From: GCA-002697625 sp002697625
GTDB lineage: Bacteria > Bacteroidota > Bacteroidia > Flavobacteriales > BACL11
Direction of reading: 5' to 3'
Assembly (NCBI GenBank): GCA_964004625.1
Contig: CAXFOB010000039.1
Span: forward strand, 62,001-126,000
DNA: 64,000 nucleotides
The notes under the pieces are model-generated. The model searched no databases. It worked only from the letters and a program-made list of their open reading frames with translations, and had not been told where the DNA came from. The first letter of the stretch is position 1, and every line of letters starts with the position of its first letter. The position numbers and the translations under genes were made by a program. Positions 29,701 to 37,281 of this stretch are shown piece after piece.

Positions 29701-30174
29701 GCAACTCCAAATCCTATTGTGTTAGGTGAGCCTACTACAATTGAATCTTCATATAACTATTCTAGCTTTATATGGTCATGGGACAATGAAGTAGATTCGA
29801 GTAATTCTATTACAGATTACCCAGAAGTTTCTACTACTTATTATGTAATTGCCACAGATGCTATTGGATGTCAAGGAGAAGCCTCAGTTTATGTTGTTGT
29901 AGGAGCGGTTCCTTATGACGCATTTTCTCCAAATGGAGATGGATATAATGAAGAGTGGGAGATTTTAGACATTGATAGATACCCAGGTGCTGAAGTGAAG
30001 ATATTTAATAGATGGGGAACTTTAATATTTAGTTCGACAGGAGCAGATTATAAGAATAATAAATGGAATGGTGAATATGAAGGTAAACCATTACCAGTAG
30101 GGACATATTACTATACTATTAACCAAAATGATGGCTCAGATTTGCAAACTGGAGCTGTTACTATTGTAAGATAA
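23707..30174 (+). CDS. SprB-like repeat adhesin, T9SS type B cargo
   Basis: A giant (2155 residues) secreted surface protein. It begins with a Sec signal peptide (residues 1-23, ending NTNAQ). About 22 SprB-type modules of 75-100 residues follow. Each opens with an (S/T/L)C-G--DG segment, continues with a GGT-PY-Y-W strand pair and ends in AGTYTV-VTDANGC, so nearly every module carries one Cys at each end. Two less regular Ig/PKD-like modules follow. The last 85 or so residues are the gliding-motility-associated C-terminal domain (FSPNGDGYNEEW, then KIFNRWGTLIF, then LPVGTYYYTI), the type B signal for T9SS export. In Flavobacterium, SprB is the mobile gliding adhesin and needs SprF, and a PorP/SprF-family gene follows eight bases downstream. 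Ligand and motility role here are unproven. Confidence 0.9.
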   Translation: MKKLLLLGFAFMMSICTINTNAQTISSVSTTSPILCFGDMASINVQVNQTNPPTVLKVIVGYYLFGTFIPITSTNNTTAVNINVPGLAAQTYTIRIVDSVDYYATNPDGSNPNSIYDFTTLNITQPLQLSNTAGQGSTLLCYADCDAQVNINLMGGTPPYSIAFGSGISTTISAFDSLYSNLCAGNYNIAVTDANGCQTTGSSPTSITVSEPSLLTPNGSITSNWNGEDISCFGASDGEITASVSGGTPSYTYSLDGITYGNSAVFSNLSAGTYTVYYRDANGCDTSEQITLNNPPDLSGVISITTQVSCFGVCDGVLDFQVDNILTGTAPYTYSINGGGFQNSSTFTGLCGNTTYSITIMDANNCTFTANTFLPAPTSVSFTYTTSDYNGFDISCNGFSDGEILFDAPSGGQPPYSYSVDGVTFSSNMSFTGLSAGTYNVSVQDANGCVNTIVVNLTEPLPFAINFTIDNLVSCPEICDGEISVMPSNGTTPILYDLTGYSTQTSQSWTGLCGDITFGSYNLSATDDNGCTASTNISLSEPLPFNYTVDSVTETCNLVNGQASISVTQGGTIPYAYLWDDLSAQTTATATNLSTGMYVVRVTDANGCQFIEDIFVPEAAITLSFDSIPPCNGGADGSATVNPNGTPPYNILWETGVTTNTITGLNPGYYTVTVSDATGCAIIDSVEVPASAIVSMTLDVPNSTLSVLCNGFQSDTITVIANGGTGPGTYQYYIPGVFPIPQYNNIFSGLYAGTYDVFVEDANGCTDVVSVTITEPDVIYYSATSSDVSCNSGSDGSVWVDSVSGGTAPYFYSWNTAQNTSIINNLPAGTYTVSVTDVNNCASNPQQVTVVINEPSILTSNINIINHSSCAGSQTAANGEAQVVVSGGSPGYNYSWSTGTNTDNISLLFPGTYTVDITDANGCMITDTAVINSGTNPILDVTVQNVSCYGANDGMMITSAASGTAPYQFSSDGGNTFVPLGTPFGPSGEASYFITVVDAEGCTDSDSIFVNEPDELVITSLTVQNVLCYDSANGEITANVSGGTGSYSYLWNNGQTSNPALNLMPSTYNVVVTDSMGCNTSSLNENITQPDSLSIFNISITNVSCNGGSDGTAISNVTGGTPNYTYIWSGGSDTNLTAGTYTSTITDANGCVTTKDFTITEPSSISVQFIRDSVVCLGGDDGMATAIVTGGTGLYNLLWSDGSTTNMVNTFNAGYHTLTVTDANNCVFVDSVEILEPSQSIEIDSLIVSAITCNNANNASITVLATGGQLPYVYSNTNGVFTQNGISFINLSPNQYIMYVRDIRGCIDRDTIVITQPDSLYIDSTVFSHITCNGANDGQILAIDAYGGTPPYLYSVNGGAYHTNMAYFHSYGPGTYTVQVVDANNCSAQDIIIIEEPDVLDVSITTSLWNGYEIRCNGDNSGTASISINGGNGPYIKTVYDASNNIFYTGTSNSITGLLAGIYTFEITDDNGCVHQEVLSYQEPTAISHNFVIDHITCTGWTNGSITWNGSGGVGSSTTYSYLWNTGDTTYSLGNIGVGNYDITVTDENQCSSSATAVVNGNSVLSTSVGTTLDPTCWNYCDGEITINVTGGVPNINGAGTSMYNYQWNDVLAQTTQTAIGLCVDDVTNSSTFICVVTDALGCTTTETHILSQPEEFEISIWQTDDISCYGGSNGSLSVSTTGGNAGNVTYTWNTGQSSPQTSINNLSAATYVVVATDALGCMDTTDYTVSQPNELVSNIAEVDISDVLCFGESTGEIKVTVVGGSVNVNDQYTYSWTPNIGNATSSYDFGTSIGTGTLSDLDTGIYQVTVTDINNCTSTSNMVYVAQPTNPLSIFTDSTDKTCLTEGTATAYVLGGTPTYNYLWTPGGQTTSTATDLIPNTTYTVEVTDENGCTISDQTHINGHMNIFLPNNDDVFDTTICFGKSVFIDVEDKPNHLYVWTYNNESEIISNSSSITLSPDAGINNYTLTITDLANCPNDPFSVSASITVNQLDINPVATPNPIVLGEPTTIESSYNYSSFIWSWDNEVDSSNSITDYPEVSTTYYVIATDAIGCQGEASVYVVVGAVPYDAFSPNGDGYNEEWEILDIDRYPGAEVKIFNRWGTLIFSSTGADYKNNKWNGEYEGKPLPVGTYYYTINQNDGSDLQTGAVTIVR

Positions 30175-30181
30175 ATTTAAA

Positions 30182-31099
30182 ATGATGATGAAAAAAATAA
30201 GTCTATTATTTGTGTCAATTTTTATGGGAAGCATGTTGTACGCCCAACAGATTCCTCAATTGTCACAATTTATGATAAATGATTTTGCTATAAATCCAGC
30301 AATTGCAGGTATGAACGATTATTATCAGATTAAGACATCTGTAAGAAATCAATGGGTCGGCATTAATGATGCTCCAAAAACTACTTTATTAAGTATTTAT
30401 GGTAGATCTTCTGATCATGTTGGATTAGGGGGGTTAGTTTTTAACGACCAGGTTGGCCCTACTAGTAGAGCTGGAGCTTCATTAACCTATGCGTATAATT
30501 TTAATTTATCTGAAACTATTAAATTATCCTTAGCTCTATCGGGAGGATTTACACAGTTTAAAATTGATAAGGAAGGTTGGAATCTAGCAAATCCAAACGA
30601 CCCTTTAATGATTGGAGGTGAAATTGTAAATTTAGTTCCTGATGCAACTTTTGGATTAAATATGTATAGTGAAGATAAATGGTATCTTGGAGCTTCTGTA
30701 CCGCAATTATTAAATAGTGAATTAACTTTAACAGATATAGATACAGTGACTTTAGATGCTAGTTTAGCGCGTCACATCAATGTTCTTGGTATGTATAATA
30801 TAAAAGTGAGTCATTATTGGGACATTCAACCATCTGTATTGTTTAAAACTGTTTCTAATCAGTCTCAGATTGATATAGGATTAAAAACTGTTTATAATGA
30901 TAAATTTTGGATGGGGATGGACTATAGAAACAATGGAGATATTTCCGCATTATTAGGGTTTAATATACAAGATAGATATATGTTAGGGTATTCTTATGAC
31001 ATTCCTAATTCAGATATAAATAGCTATACTTCAGGTTCTCATGAGTTTATGTTTGGAATTACGTTTAAACCTTCAACAGAGAATCAGATACTGAGATAA
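30182..31099 (+). CDS. PorP/SprF-family T9SS outer membrane protein
   Basis: A 305-residue protein with a signal peptide (cleavage after SMLYAQ, about residue 21), then the family's opening block QIPQLSQFMINDFAINPAIAG and a series of amphipathic strands. The C-terminal strand EFMFGITFKP suits an outer membrane barrel. Members next to sprB-like genes act as cargo-specific partners: SprF is needed for SprB secretion and attachment, and PorP family members bind type B C-terminal domains. The eight-base spacing to the adhesin gene supports that pairing. The start could also be the second ATG, one codon later. A strong terminator follows. Confidence 0.92.
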   Translation: MMMKKISLLFVSIFMGSMLYAQQIPQLSQFMINDFAINPAIAGMNDYYQIKTSVRNQWVGINDAPKTTLLSIYGRSSDHVGLGGLVFNDQVGPTSRAGASLTYAYNFNLSETIKLSLALSGGFTQFKIDKEGWNLANPNDPLMIGGEIVNLVPDATFGLNMYSEDKWYLGASVPQLLNSELTLTDIDTVTLDASLARHINVLGMYNIKVSHYWDIQPSVLFKTVSNQSQIDIGLKTVYNDKFWMGMDYRNNGDISALLGFNIQDRYMLGYSYDIPNSDINSYTSGSHEFMFGITFKPSTENQILR

Positions 31100-31118
31100 A
31101 GTATAAAAATATATAAAT

Positions 31119-31150
31119 AAAAAAGCCCTTTATCCAGAAGGGCTTTTTTT
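31119..31150 (+). terminator. Strong intrinsic terminator after the adhesin/PorP operon
   Basis: AAAAGCCCTT (31121-31130) and AAGGGCTTTT (31138-31147) form a perfect ten-base-pair stem with a seven-base loop, followed by a T run to 31150. It starts about 20 bases after the porP-like stop. With A tracts on the left and T tracts on the right it could work in both directions, also ending hemW transcription. Confidence 0.9.
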
Positions 31151-31279
31151 ATGTTGTACGATTAATCTGAGAAAGAAATGTACAACCCAAAACAAGTATT
31201 ACGACCAGTACAAACTTACAACTATAACTTATGTTTGAAAGTGTTTGAAAATCAAGTTATAAACAGAAAAATGTTAAAA

Positions 31280-32413
31280 CTATGATTCTAAAATAAATAG
31301 ATCTGAACATATATAATCAGAAATAAATTTACCTTTTGTAGTTAAGTATATCTTTTCTTTTTCCAGATAAATATCTTCTGATTCCAACCATTTTATCATT
31401 TCTTTTTTGAGGTGAATAAAAGTGTCCATCCCAAATTTAGTTTTTATAAGATTTAAATTTATTCCCCAAATTGTTCGTAAAGATGTCATAATATAGTCAT
31501 TATATTTTTGGGGATTTGAGAGGCATTCTTTTTCAAAAGGTAAAACACTTTTATTTATTTGTTTAATGTATTTTGTGTTATTAGAGATATTCCATTGTCT
31601 GCTATCTCCATCAAAAGAATGCGCAGAAGGACCAATGCCAAGATATTCCTTACCAAGCCAATAGCTAGAGTTATGTTTAGAAAAATAATTATTTTTCCCA
31701 AAATTAGATATTTCGTATTGTATAAATCCTCTTTTCTCACACTCTGAAATTAATATTTCAAAATGTTTAGAGGATTCAATATCCTCTAATTCATTTATCT
31801 GATTTGTATCTATTAGATGTTTCAGTTTTGTTTTTTCTTCAATAGTTAGTGAATATGCTGAAATGTGTTGTATCTCCAAACTAAATGCTTTTTCTAAGTT
31901 TTTTTTCCAATCGTTTAAGGATTGATTAGGTAAAGAAAAAATTAGATCAATAGATATGTTGTCAAATCCAATATCTTGAGCATCTTTAATACAATTTTTA
32001 GCCTGTATGCTATTATGAGATCTGTTCATAAATTGCAAATCCCTATCTTTAAAAGATTGTATACCAACACTAAGTCTGTTTACTCCTAATTTCTTTAATA
32101 TTTTTAACTTTTCTTTTGATAAATCATCAGGGTTACATTCAAAACTGACCTCAGTTTCATCTTTTACTTCAAAATATTCCTTAATCTTATTAAATATTTT
32201 TATTAGATCCTCTTCTTTTAATATTGAAGGAGTACCTCCACCAAAGTACAAACTATTTAACGATTTGTTTTTTAGGTATGATTTTCTTAAATCAATTTCT
32301 TTAAGGATGCTATCTATTAGATTCTTTTTATCTTTTTGCGAGGTTCTAAAATAGAAGTTACAATAGGAGCATTTTTGTTTACAATATGGAATATGTATAT
32401 ATATAGAAGCCAA
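31280..32413 (-). CDS. hemW: Radical SAM heme chaperone HemW
   Basis: Relative of oxygen-independent coproporphyrinogen oxidase (HemN) that binds heme and hands it to respiratory enzymes. The 377 residues open with YIHIPYCKQKCSYCNF, holding the radical SAM cysteines C11, C15 and C18, and continue with SLYFGGGTPSIL and the GIQSF motif. It lacks the N-terminal extension of true HemN, which favours HemW. The start codon is TTG (32411-32413): no ATG lies upstream in frame and homologues begin exactly here. A 12-base inverted repeat lies just upstream. A heme-trafficking role would serve the cox operon in this window. Confidence 0.88.
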   Translation of the reverse strand: MASIYIHIPYCKQKCSYCNFYFRTSQKDKKNLIDSILKEIDLRKSYLKNKSLNSLYFGGGTPSILKEEDLIKIFNKIKEYFEVKDETEVSFECNPDDLSKEKLKILKKLGVNRLSVGIQSFKDRDLQFMNRSHNSIQAKNCIKDAQDIGFDNISIDLIFSLPNQSLNDWKKNLEKAFSLEIQHISAYSLTIEEKTKLKHLIDTNQINELEDIESSKHFEILISECEKRGFIQYEISNFGKNNYFSKHNSSYWLGKEYLGIGPSAHSFDGDSRQWNISNNTKYIKQINKSVLPFEKECLSNPQKYNDYIMTSLRTIWGINLNLIKTKFGMDTFIHLKKEMIKWLESEDIYLEKEKIYLTTKGKFISDYICSDLFILES

Positions 32414-32416
32414 TAA

Positions 32417-32453
32417 AAATAGTTTTATTTTTTATGCGAATATAAAACTATTT
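32417..32453. repeat. 12-base inverted repeat upstream of hemW
   Basis: AAATAGTTTTAT (32417-32428) and ATAAAACTATTT (32442-32453) are perfect inverted copies with a 13-base spacer. They start four bases from the hemW TTG start and span a TATATTCG near-match to the -7 consensus on the minus strand (32437-32444). It could be an operator or an mRNA hairpin next to the start codon. In such AT-rich DNA chance is not excluded. Confidence 0.4.
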
Positions 32454-32515
32454 AAGTTTGCTTTAAAATCATCCTTTTATTATACTTATCGACCTTAAGT
32501 AATTAACCTTTTGTT

Positions 32516-32523
32516 TATCTTTG
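32516..32523 (+). promoter_or_regulatory. -7 element of the msrB-msrA gene
   Basis: TATCTTTG matches TAnnTTTG and ends 44 bases before the ATG, giving one of the longer leaders in the window. No -33 TTG is seen at 17-23 bases. Confidence 0.5.
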
Positions 32524-32567
32524 TGTCAGAACAAGTATTTTTATCAGATGTCAAATAAATTTCGGAA

Positions 32568-33413
32568 ATGAGCGAACAAGATATTTTTTCAAATTTAACT
32601 CAAGAGGAAAGAGAAATTATAGTAAATAAAGGAACGGAAGCCCCTTTCTCAGGAGAGTATAACGACCATTTTGATGCTGGAATATTTATTTGTAGGGCAT
32701 GTAAAAGCCCTTTATATGAGTCAAATACAAAATTTAATTCTGGATGTGGATGGCCTTCATTTGATGACGAGATAGAGGGATCAATTTCTAGGCATGAAGA
32801 TTTAAGTGGGGGAAGAGTCCGAACAGAAATTTGTTGTAAGAAATGTGGTGGACATTTAGGACATGTTTTTCATGGAGAACAAATTACTGAGAAAAACACA
32901 AGGCATTGTGTAAACTCCTTAAGTATACAATTCAAAAAGTACGATAATTTATCTATTGCTTATTTTGGAGCAGGTTGCTTTTGGTCTGTTGAAAAAATCT
33001 TTAGAGACACAAAAGGTGTTTATATGTGTCAGTCAGGATATATGGGTGGAGACACAAAAAATCCAAATTATAGAGAGGTTTGTACTGGAAAAACAAATCA
33101 TGCAGAAGTTGTGGAGATTTATTTTGATGATAAAGATGTTTCGTATGATTCTTTACTTCAAATATTTTGGGACAATCACAATCCAACAAGTTTAAATAGA
33201 CAAGGTTTAGATCTAGGAACTCAATATAGGTCTGTAATCTATTATACGTCTATCTTTCAAAAAGATTCTGCGAATAGTTCTTTAATTGTAGCTCAAAAGA
33301 ATTGGGATAGATTAATAGTAACTCAAATTGAAAAATCAACAGTTTTTTACAGAGCGGAAGAATATCATCAGAATTATCTCAATAAAAATAATTTAGGAAC
33401 CTGTTCTTTATAA
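32568..33413 (+). CDS. Bifunctional methionine sulfoxide reductase, MsrB-MsrA fusion
   Basis: Repairs both stereoisomers of methionine sulfoxide. The N-terminal half (about 1-125) is MsrB. Its zinc site is CRAC and CKKC, GCGWPSF is present, and the catalytic Cys is in RHCVNSLS. The C-terminal half (about 128-281) is MsrA, with the catalytic Cys in GAGCFWSVE near residue 136 and the YHQNYL block near the end. The order B then A is the less common of the two fusion orders but is known. No signal peptide is visible, so it is cytosolic. Its stop codon directly abuts that of the sensor kinase gene on the other strand. Confidence 0.95.
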   Translation: MSEQDIFSNLTQEEREIIVNKGTEAPFSGEYNDHFDAGIFICRACKSPLYESNTKFNSGCGWPSFDDEIEGSISRHEDLSGGRVRTEICCKKCGGHLGHVFHGEQITEKNTRHCVNSLSIQFKKYDNLSIAYFGAGCFWSVEKIFRDTKGVYMCQSGYMGGDTKNPNYREVCTGKTNHAEVVEIYFDDKDVSYDSLLQIFWDNHNPTSLNRQGLDLGTQYRSVIYYTSIFQKDSANSSLIVAQKNWDRLIVTQIEKSTVFYRAEEYHQNYLNKNNLGTCSL

Positions 33414-34706
33414 TTATTTCGGTAATAAGATACAAAATGTGGTTCCCTCATCTTTATTCGAACTTTTCACATAGATTTTTCCTTTATGATAATCCTCTAT
33501 AATTCTTTTAACCAAAGAGAGTCCTAATCCCCATCCTCTTTTTTTAGAAGTTATACCAGGCATGAAAATAGATCGGATAATAGATTTATCAATACCACCA
33601 CCAGTATCTGATATCTGAATTTGAATTTCATTATCTTTTTCAGAGCAACTAATACTAATACTTCCTTCTCCTTTCATAGCATCTGCAGCGTTTTTACAAA
33701 TATTTTCAATAACCCATATAATAAGTACTTTATTTAGCTTCACATTTTTACGTATTAGAGATATTTTTTGAAGAAATTTAATTTTTTTAGAAAATCTTTT
33801 CTCCATATATGAAACAGAATCATTAATAATACTTTCTAAATTTTCTTCAGTAAGTTCTGTTTTTGATCCAATTTTAGAAAAACGTTCGGTAATTATTTCT
33901 AGCCTTTTGAGATCTTTTTCCATTTCAATAATCATACTTTTGTTTTCTTCTTTTTGTTTCAAAAGTTCTACCCAAGCCATTAATGAAGAAAGAGGAGTGC
34001 CTATTTGATGAGCTGTTTCTTTTGCCATACCGGCCCATACTTGATTTTGTTCCGATTTTCTGGCGGCATTAAATATAAAATAGGCTAATAAAACAAAAAG
34101 TAGAATAAAAACAAATTGGTAGTACGGATACCATTTCATCTCATCTAGAATTTCTTTAGTAAATTTTTGTTTTTCTAAAGTAAATTCATGCATCTCACTA
34201 GTTTGGTCAAGAATTGCAGAGTTTTTATAATATAACCTTTGTTTTTCTCCAAATACATCTATAAAAATTGAATCTCCCACATTTTTCATTAGCTCCAATT
34301 CTTTAAGGATAAATTCTTTTTTCTTTTCAGGATTATTATTTATATCTTCTTGAATTCCCAAATTTCTAGTTTGTAAGATGTCATGACATTCATCAATTAA
34401 AATAAGGGGAATATGAACATTTTGTTTAACAATTTCCATTGAGAAAGAGAAATCTCCTTCAATTTCTGGATTCATATTATTTAGGTGTTGTATGGCTTTT
34501 GCAAAATTTGCCATATTTTCTGATTCTTCTCTTTCTAACGTTTTCTCATTTTGTTTTAGGGTTTCAATAGATTGACTAAGAGAGTTGATAGATTCTTCTA
34601 ATGAATTTTCTAATGAACGTGTAAGATATATAGATAGTGATGATATAATTACAGCAACTATAAATAATGCATATTTCCACTTTTGTTTTCTTTTATAAAA
34701 ATCCAT
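33414..34706 (-). CDS. Membrane sensor histidine kinase
   Basis: A 430-residue kinase with two transmembrane helices (about residues 13-31 and 190-210) flanking a mostly helical extracytoplasmic sensor with predicted coiled coil. The dimerisation and phosphoacceptor helix follows (ETAHQIGTPLSSL, the H box), then the HATPase domain with N box ENICKNAADAM, G1 DTGGGID and G2 GWGLGLSL. The HQIGTPL form of the H box is common in Bacteroidota. The ATG at 34704-34706 clears the upstream stop by five bases; a GTG at 34730 would overlap it. No response regulator is adjacent, so partner and signal are unknown. Confidence 0.9.
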   Translation of the reverse strand: MDFYKRKQKWKYALFIVAVIISSLSIYLTRSLENSLEESINSLSQSIETLKQNEKTLEREESENMANFAKAIQHLNNMNPEIEGDFSFSMEIVKQNVHIPLILIDECHDILQTRNLGIQEDINNNPEKKKEFILKELELMKNVGDSIFIDVFGEKQRLYYKNSAILDQTSEMHEFTLEKQKFTKEILDEMKWYPYYQFVFILLFVLLAYFIFNAARKSEQNQVWAGMAKETAHQIGTPLSSLMAWVELLKQKEENKSMIIEMEKDLKRLEIITERFSKIGSKTELTEENLESIINDSVSYMEKRFSKKIKFLQKISLIRKNVKLNKVLIIWVIENICKNAADAMKGEGSISISCSEKDNEIQIQISDTGGGIDKSIIRSIFMPGITSKKRGWGLGLSLVKRIIEDYHKGKIYVKSSNKDEGTTFCILLPK

Positions 34707-34711
34707 ATTAG

Positions 34712-37219
34712 TTATTTTTCGTCTTCCCACTCAATTTCAAGACCAGAATCTTCTTCTACCCATTCTGGTAACTCTTTTTCTTCCAAATCAGGTTGATTTA
34801 ATATCTTTTCTTTAATTATATTTTTTATTTCTATAGTTTCTTTCTTTATTTCTTCAAAGACATCTCCTTTTAGTTTTACTTTATCTAAAGATATTTTGTA
34901 ATCATCCACATGTCCTCTCATTTTTACTTGTATTGTTGTTTTCCCTTCCATATTTTTTCTAATTTCATCCACATTAACGGATTGTCTTTCCTTTACTTTT
35001 CTCCCCAACACATCAGAAAGAAGCAGCCGAATCCGATAATCCATTATATTGTTAAAACTATGACTTCCGGATACATGTACGCTTAATGCTGTAGAGCGTA
35101 TGTCCATTTCAGGTATTATAATTTTTTCGTTTTCTATTCGAATTGTGTTTTCAAGATTAGCAAATTTTACATTTTTTAGCTCATTTAAACTTACATAATC
35201 AGATAAATTATACATTGGTTCAAACTCAATAAGCTCTCCGTTCTCAATTTTAAGCTGTGCATTTACATTTAAAGAAGGTGTGTAAAATTTATAATCTTTA
35301 TCCCACATTGACTGTATATACATATTAGCTGTAGCAAGTCCTTTTATATTTTTATCTGTCACAAAATTTTGACCAAGATTGTTAAAACTTTTAAACCCAT
35401 CTGAAATATTAATTTTATTTAAACTAATATTAGATTTTAAAACTAAATCATGAAGTTTATTTTCAAAATAATCAAAACTTGCAGAAATTCTGCCATCAAG
35501 AGTTTTCATTTCTAATTTTTCAGAAGAAAGTTTTAACTTATCCATATCGTATTTTAAATTACCCTTAAGTTTCTTGGCATTAAATTGTTTGTACCAAAAA
35601 GATTCTACATTTACCTCTAAATCAGTTTCTATCCATTCAGGCAGAACTGTACTAAATTCTTCTCCCTCGTTAGTTCCATTGATTTCCGTTATAGTATATA
35701 GTTCTTCAAACTTCATGTTTTTCGATAAAACATCTCCAGTAATATGTATCTTACTTCTCTGATTTATCAGATATAGAATAAGGTCTGATATTTCTCCTTT
35801 AAAATTTAAGTCAGTATTGCTAACATTTAAATTTTCATCCGGAAATTTTACAACATTATTCTCTACAATCCAATTCATTTCTTTAGTTTCAAATTCTAAA
35901 TCAGATTCTTTATAATTAAAATACACATCTTTAAAATTTAAATTTGCAGAATGAATAGATGAAGAAATAAATTCAAATATTTTGTCATCAAAGCTAATAT
36001 TTCCATTATAATATATAATGCCAGAAACATTTCCATTTAGATTTCTGAAAGGAGAATCTTCTAAGAAATGATTCAATTCTAATAATTGCCATGAAGAATA
36101 TAGGTTGGTATTCAGATGATAATTATTTAAATTAGATAAAGTAAAGTCACCTTGCAATTCCCCGTCATTTTTAGTTGAACTAAAATTATTAAACTCAAAT
36201 TTAGAAGTTGAAAAGTTTCGATTTTTTCCGTTGTTAAAATTTCCTTCAGATCTTATATTAGTTAGTTCAAAATCTACTGTTTTACTTTTGTATCCAGATT
36301 CTTCTAATGTGAAATCAATATTACAATAAGGATTTGTAAAATATTTATCTTTTTTCACATGAATTGTAGCAGATATACCACCTGATAAAAGATGATTTTT
36401 AAAGAGATAATGAAATCTCTTAGGGGAGGAGTGTATTATCTCTATTAGTTCTGCAGAGTTGACTTTACAATTTAATTCCCAAGTATTGTCCAAATAATAA
36501 TAATTTACCTCTTCAAAAAAAGATTCATTTATTTTAGCGTTTGAAGAATGTAATAGTATTGAATCTTCTTTTATAGAAATTTTAGAGTTCAACAAAACAG
36601 ATTTATTGTTTAAATACTCCAAATTATCAATATACAAATTCGCGTCCTCTAAATCAGATTTTAGATGAATAATATTATTATCCCAGTTCTTAAAATTTAA
36701 TATTGAAGAATTAACTTTTGTTTTTAAGAAGTATTTATTTTTTAGATTTTCATACACTAGATTTGTATTCTCTATTTCTAATGAACTAATCTGTAAACTT
36801 TTTTCTGTAGAATTAGAATCTTTAAGTATGTGGAAGTTAGGAATTCCATTCTTAGAATATTTTAAATGAATATTCCCATGTAATATGGAGATATTAGAGA
36901 TTGAATAATTACTTGTTAAGACGTCCAGTAAATTTAATTTGACAACTCCAGTTTTTGCAAACAACAAACTATCTGTATCGCTTTCTTCAGCACTAGAAAT
37001 TAATAAATCAGTAAAAGTAACAGAAGCATAAGGGAAATTTTTAAACAAAGAAAAATTTATTTCTGATAATGATACTTCTTTTTTAATCTTAGAGTTAATA
37101 TTGTTAAGGATTACATTTTCAATTTGCTCTCCAAACAGTAAAGTAAATCCAGATCCTAATACAATAACAAGAATTACAATTAAAGAAATAACTTTTAATA
37201 TTTGTTTTGATTTTTTCAT
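34712..37219 (-). CDS. AsmA-like/DUF748-type inner membrane protein
   Basis: An 835-residue protein with a single N-terminal anchor helix (about 10-30) and the typical opening of AsmA-family proteins. That is a short helix-rich segment followed by a FKNFPYASVTFTDLLI strand, then long stretches of repeating beta strands (NLDGRISASFDYF-like units). A C-terminal AsmA_2-like segment (YRIRLLLSDVLGRKV) and an acidic tail close it. AsmA proteins are bridge-like and have been linked to phospholipid transport to the outer membrane. The downstream sensor kinase is probably co-transcribed. The specific function is not known. Confidence 0.75.
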   Translation of the reverse strand: MKKSKQILKVISLIVILVIVLGSGFTLLFGEQIENVILNNINSKIKKEVSLSEINFSLFKNFPYASVTFTDLLISSAEESDTDSLLFAKTGVVKLNLLDVLTSNYSISNISILHGNIHLKYSKNGIPNFHILKDSNSTEKSLQISSLEIENTNLVYENLKNKYFLKTKVNSSILNFKNWDNNIIHLKSDLEDANLYIDNLEYLNNKSVLLNSKISIKEDSILLHSSNAKINESFFEEVNYYYLDNTWELNCKVNSAELIEIIHSSPKRFHYLFKNHLLSGGISATIHVKKDKYFTNPYCNIDFTLEESGYKSKTVDFELTNIRSEGNFNNGKNRNFSTSKFEFNNFSSTKNDGELQGDFTLSNLNNYHLNTNLYSSWQLLELNHFLEDSPFRNLNGNVSGIIYYNGNISFDDKIFEFISSSIHSANLNFKDVYFNYKESDLEFETKEMNWIVENNVVKFPDENLNVSNTDLNFKGEISDLILYLINQRSKIHITGDVLSKNMKFEELYTITEINGTNEGEEFSTVLPEWIETDLEVNVESFWYKQFNAKKLKGNLKYDMDKLKLSSEKLEMKTLDGRISASFDYFENKLHDLVLKSNISLNKINISDGFKSFNNLGQNFVTDKNIKGLATANMYIQSMWDKDYKFYTPSLNVNAQLKIENGELIEFEPMYNLSDYVSLNELKNVKFANLENTIRIENEKIIIPEMDIRSTALSVHVSGSHSFNNIMDYRIRLLLSDVLGRKVKERQSVNVDEIRKNMEGKTTIQVKMRGHVDDYKISLDKVKLKGDVFEEIKKETIEIKNIIKEKILNQPDLEEKELPEWVEEDSGLEIEWEDEK

Positions 37220-37281
37220 TTAACAGCTAAAATTACGATAATCTGAATAAATAACGAAAACAGAACAAATTTTATATAAAA

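Noticed and set aside
31153..31186. GTTGTAC / GTACAAC inverted repeat with a 20-base spacer after the porP-like terminator
   Set aside because: Seven-base arms with a wide spacer are expected by chance in a window of this size, and no promoter or gene start depends on it.
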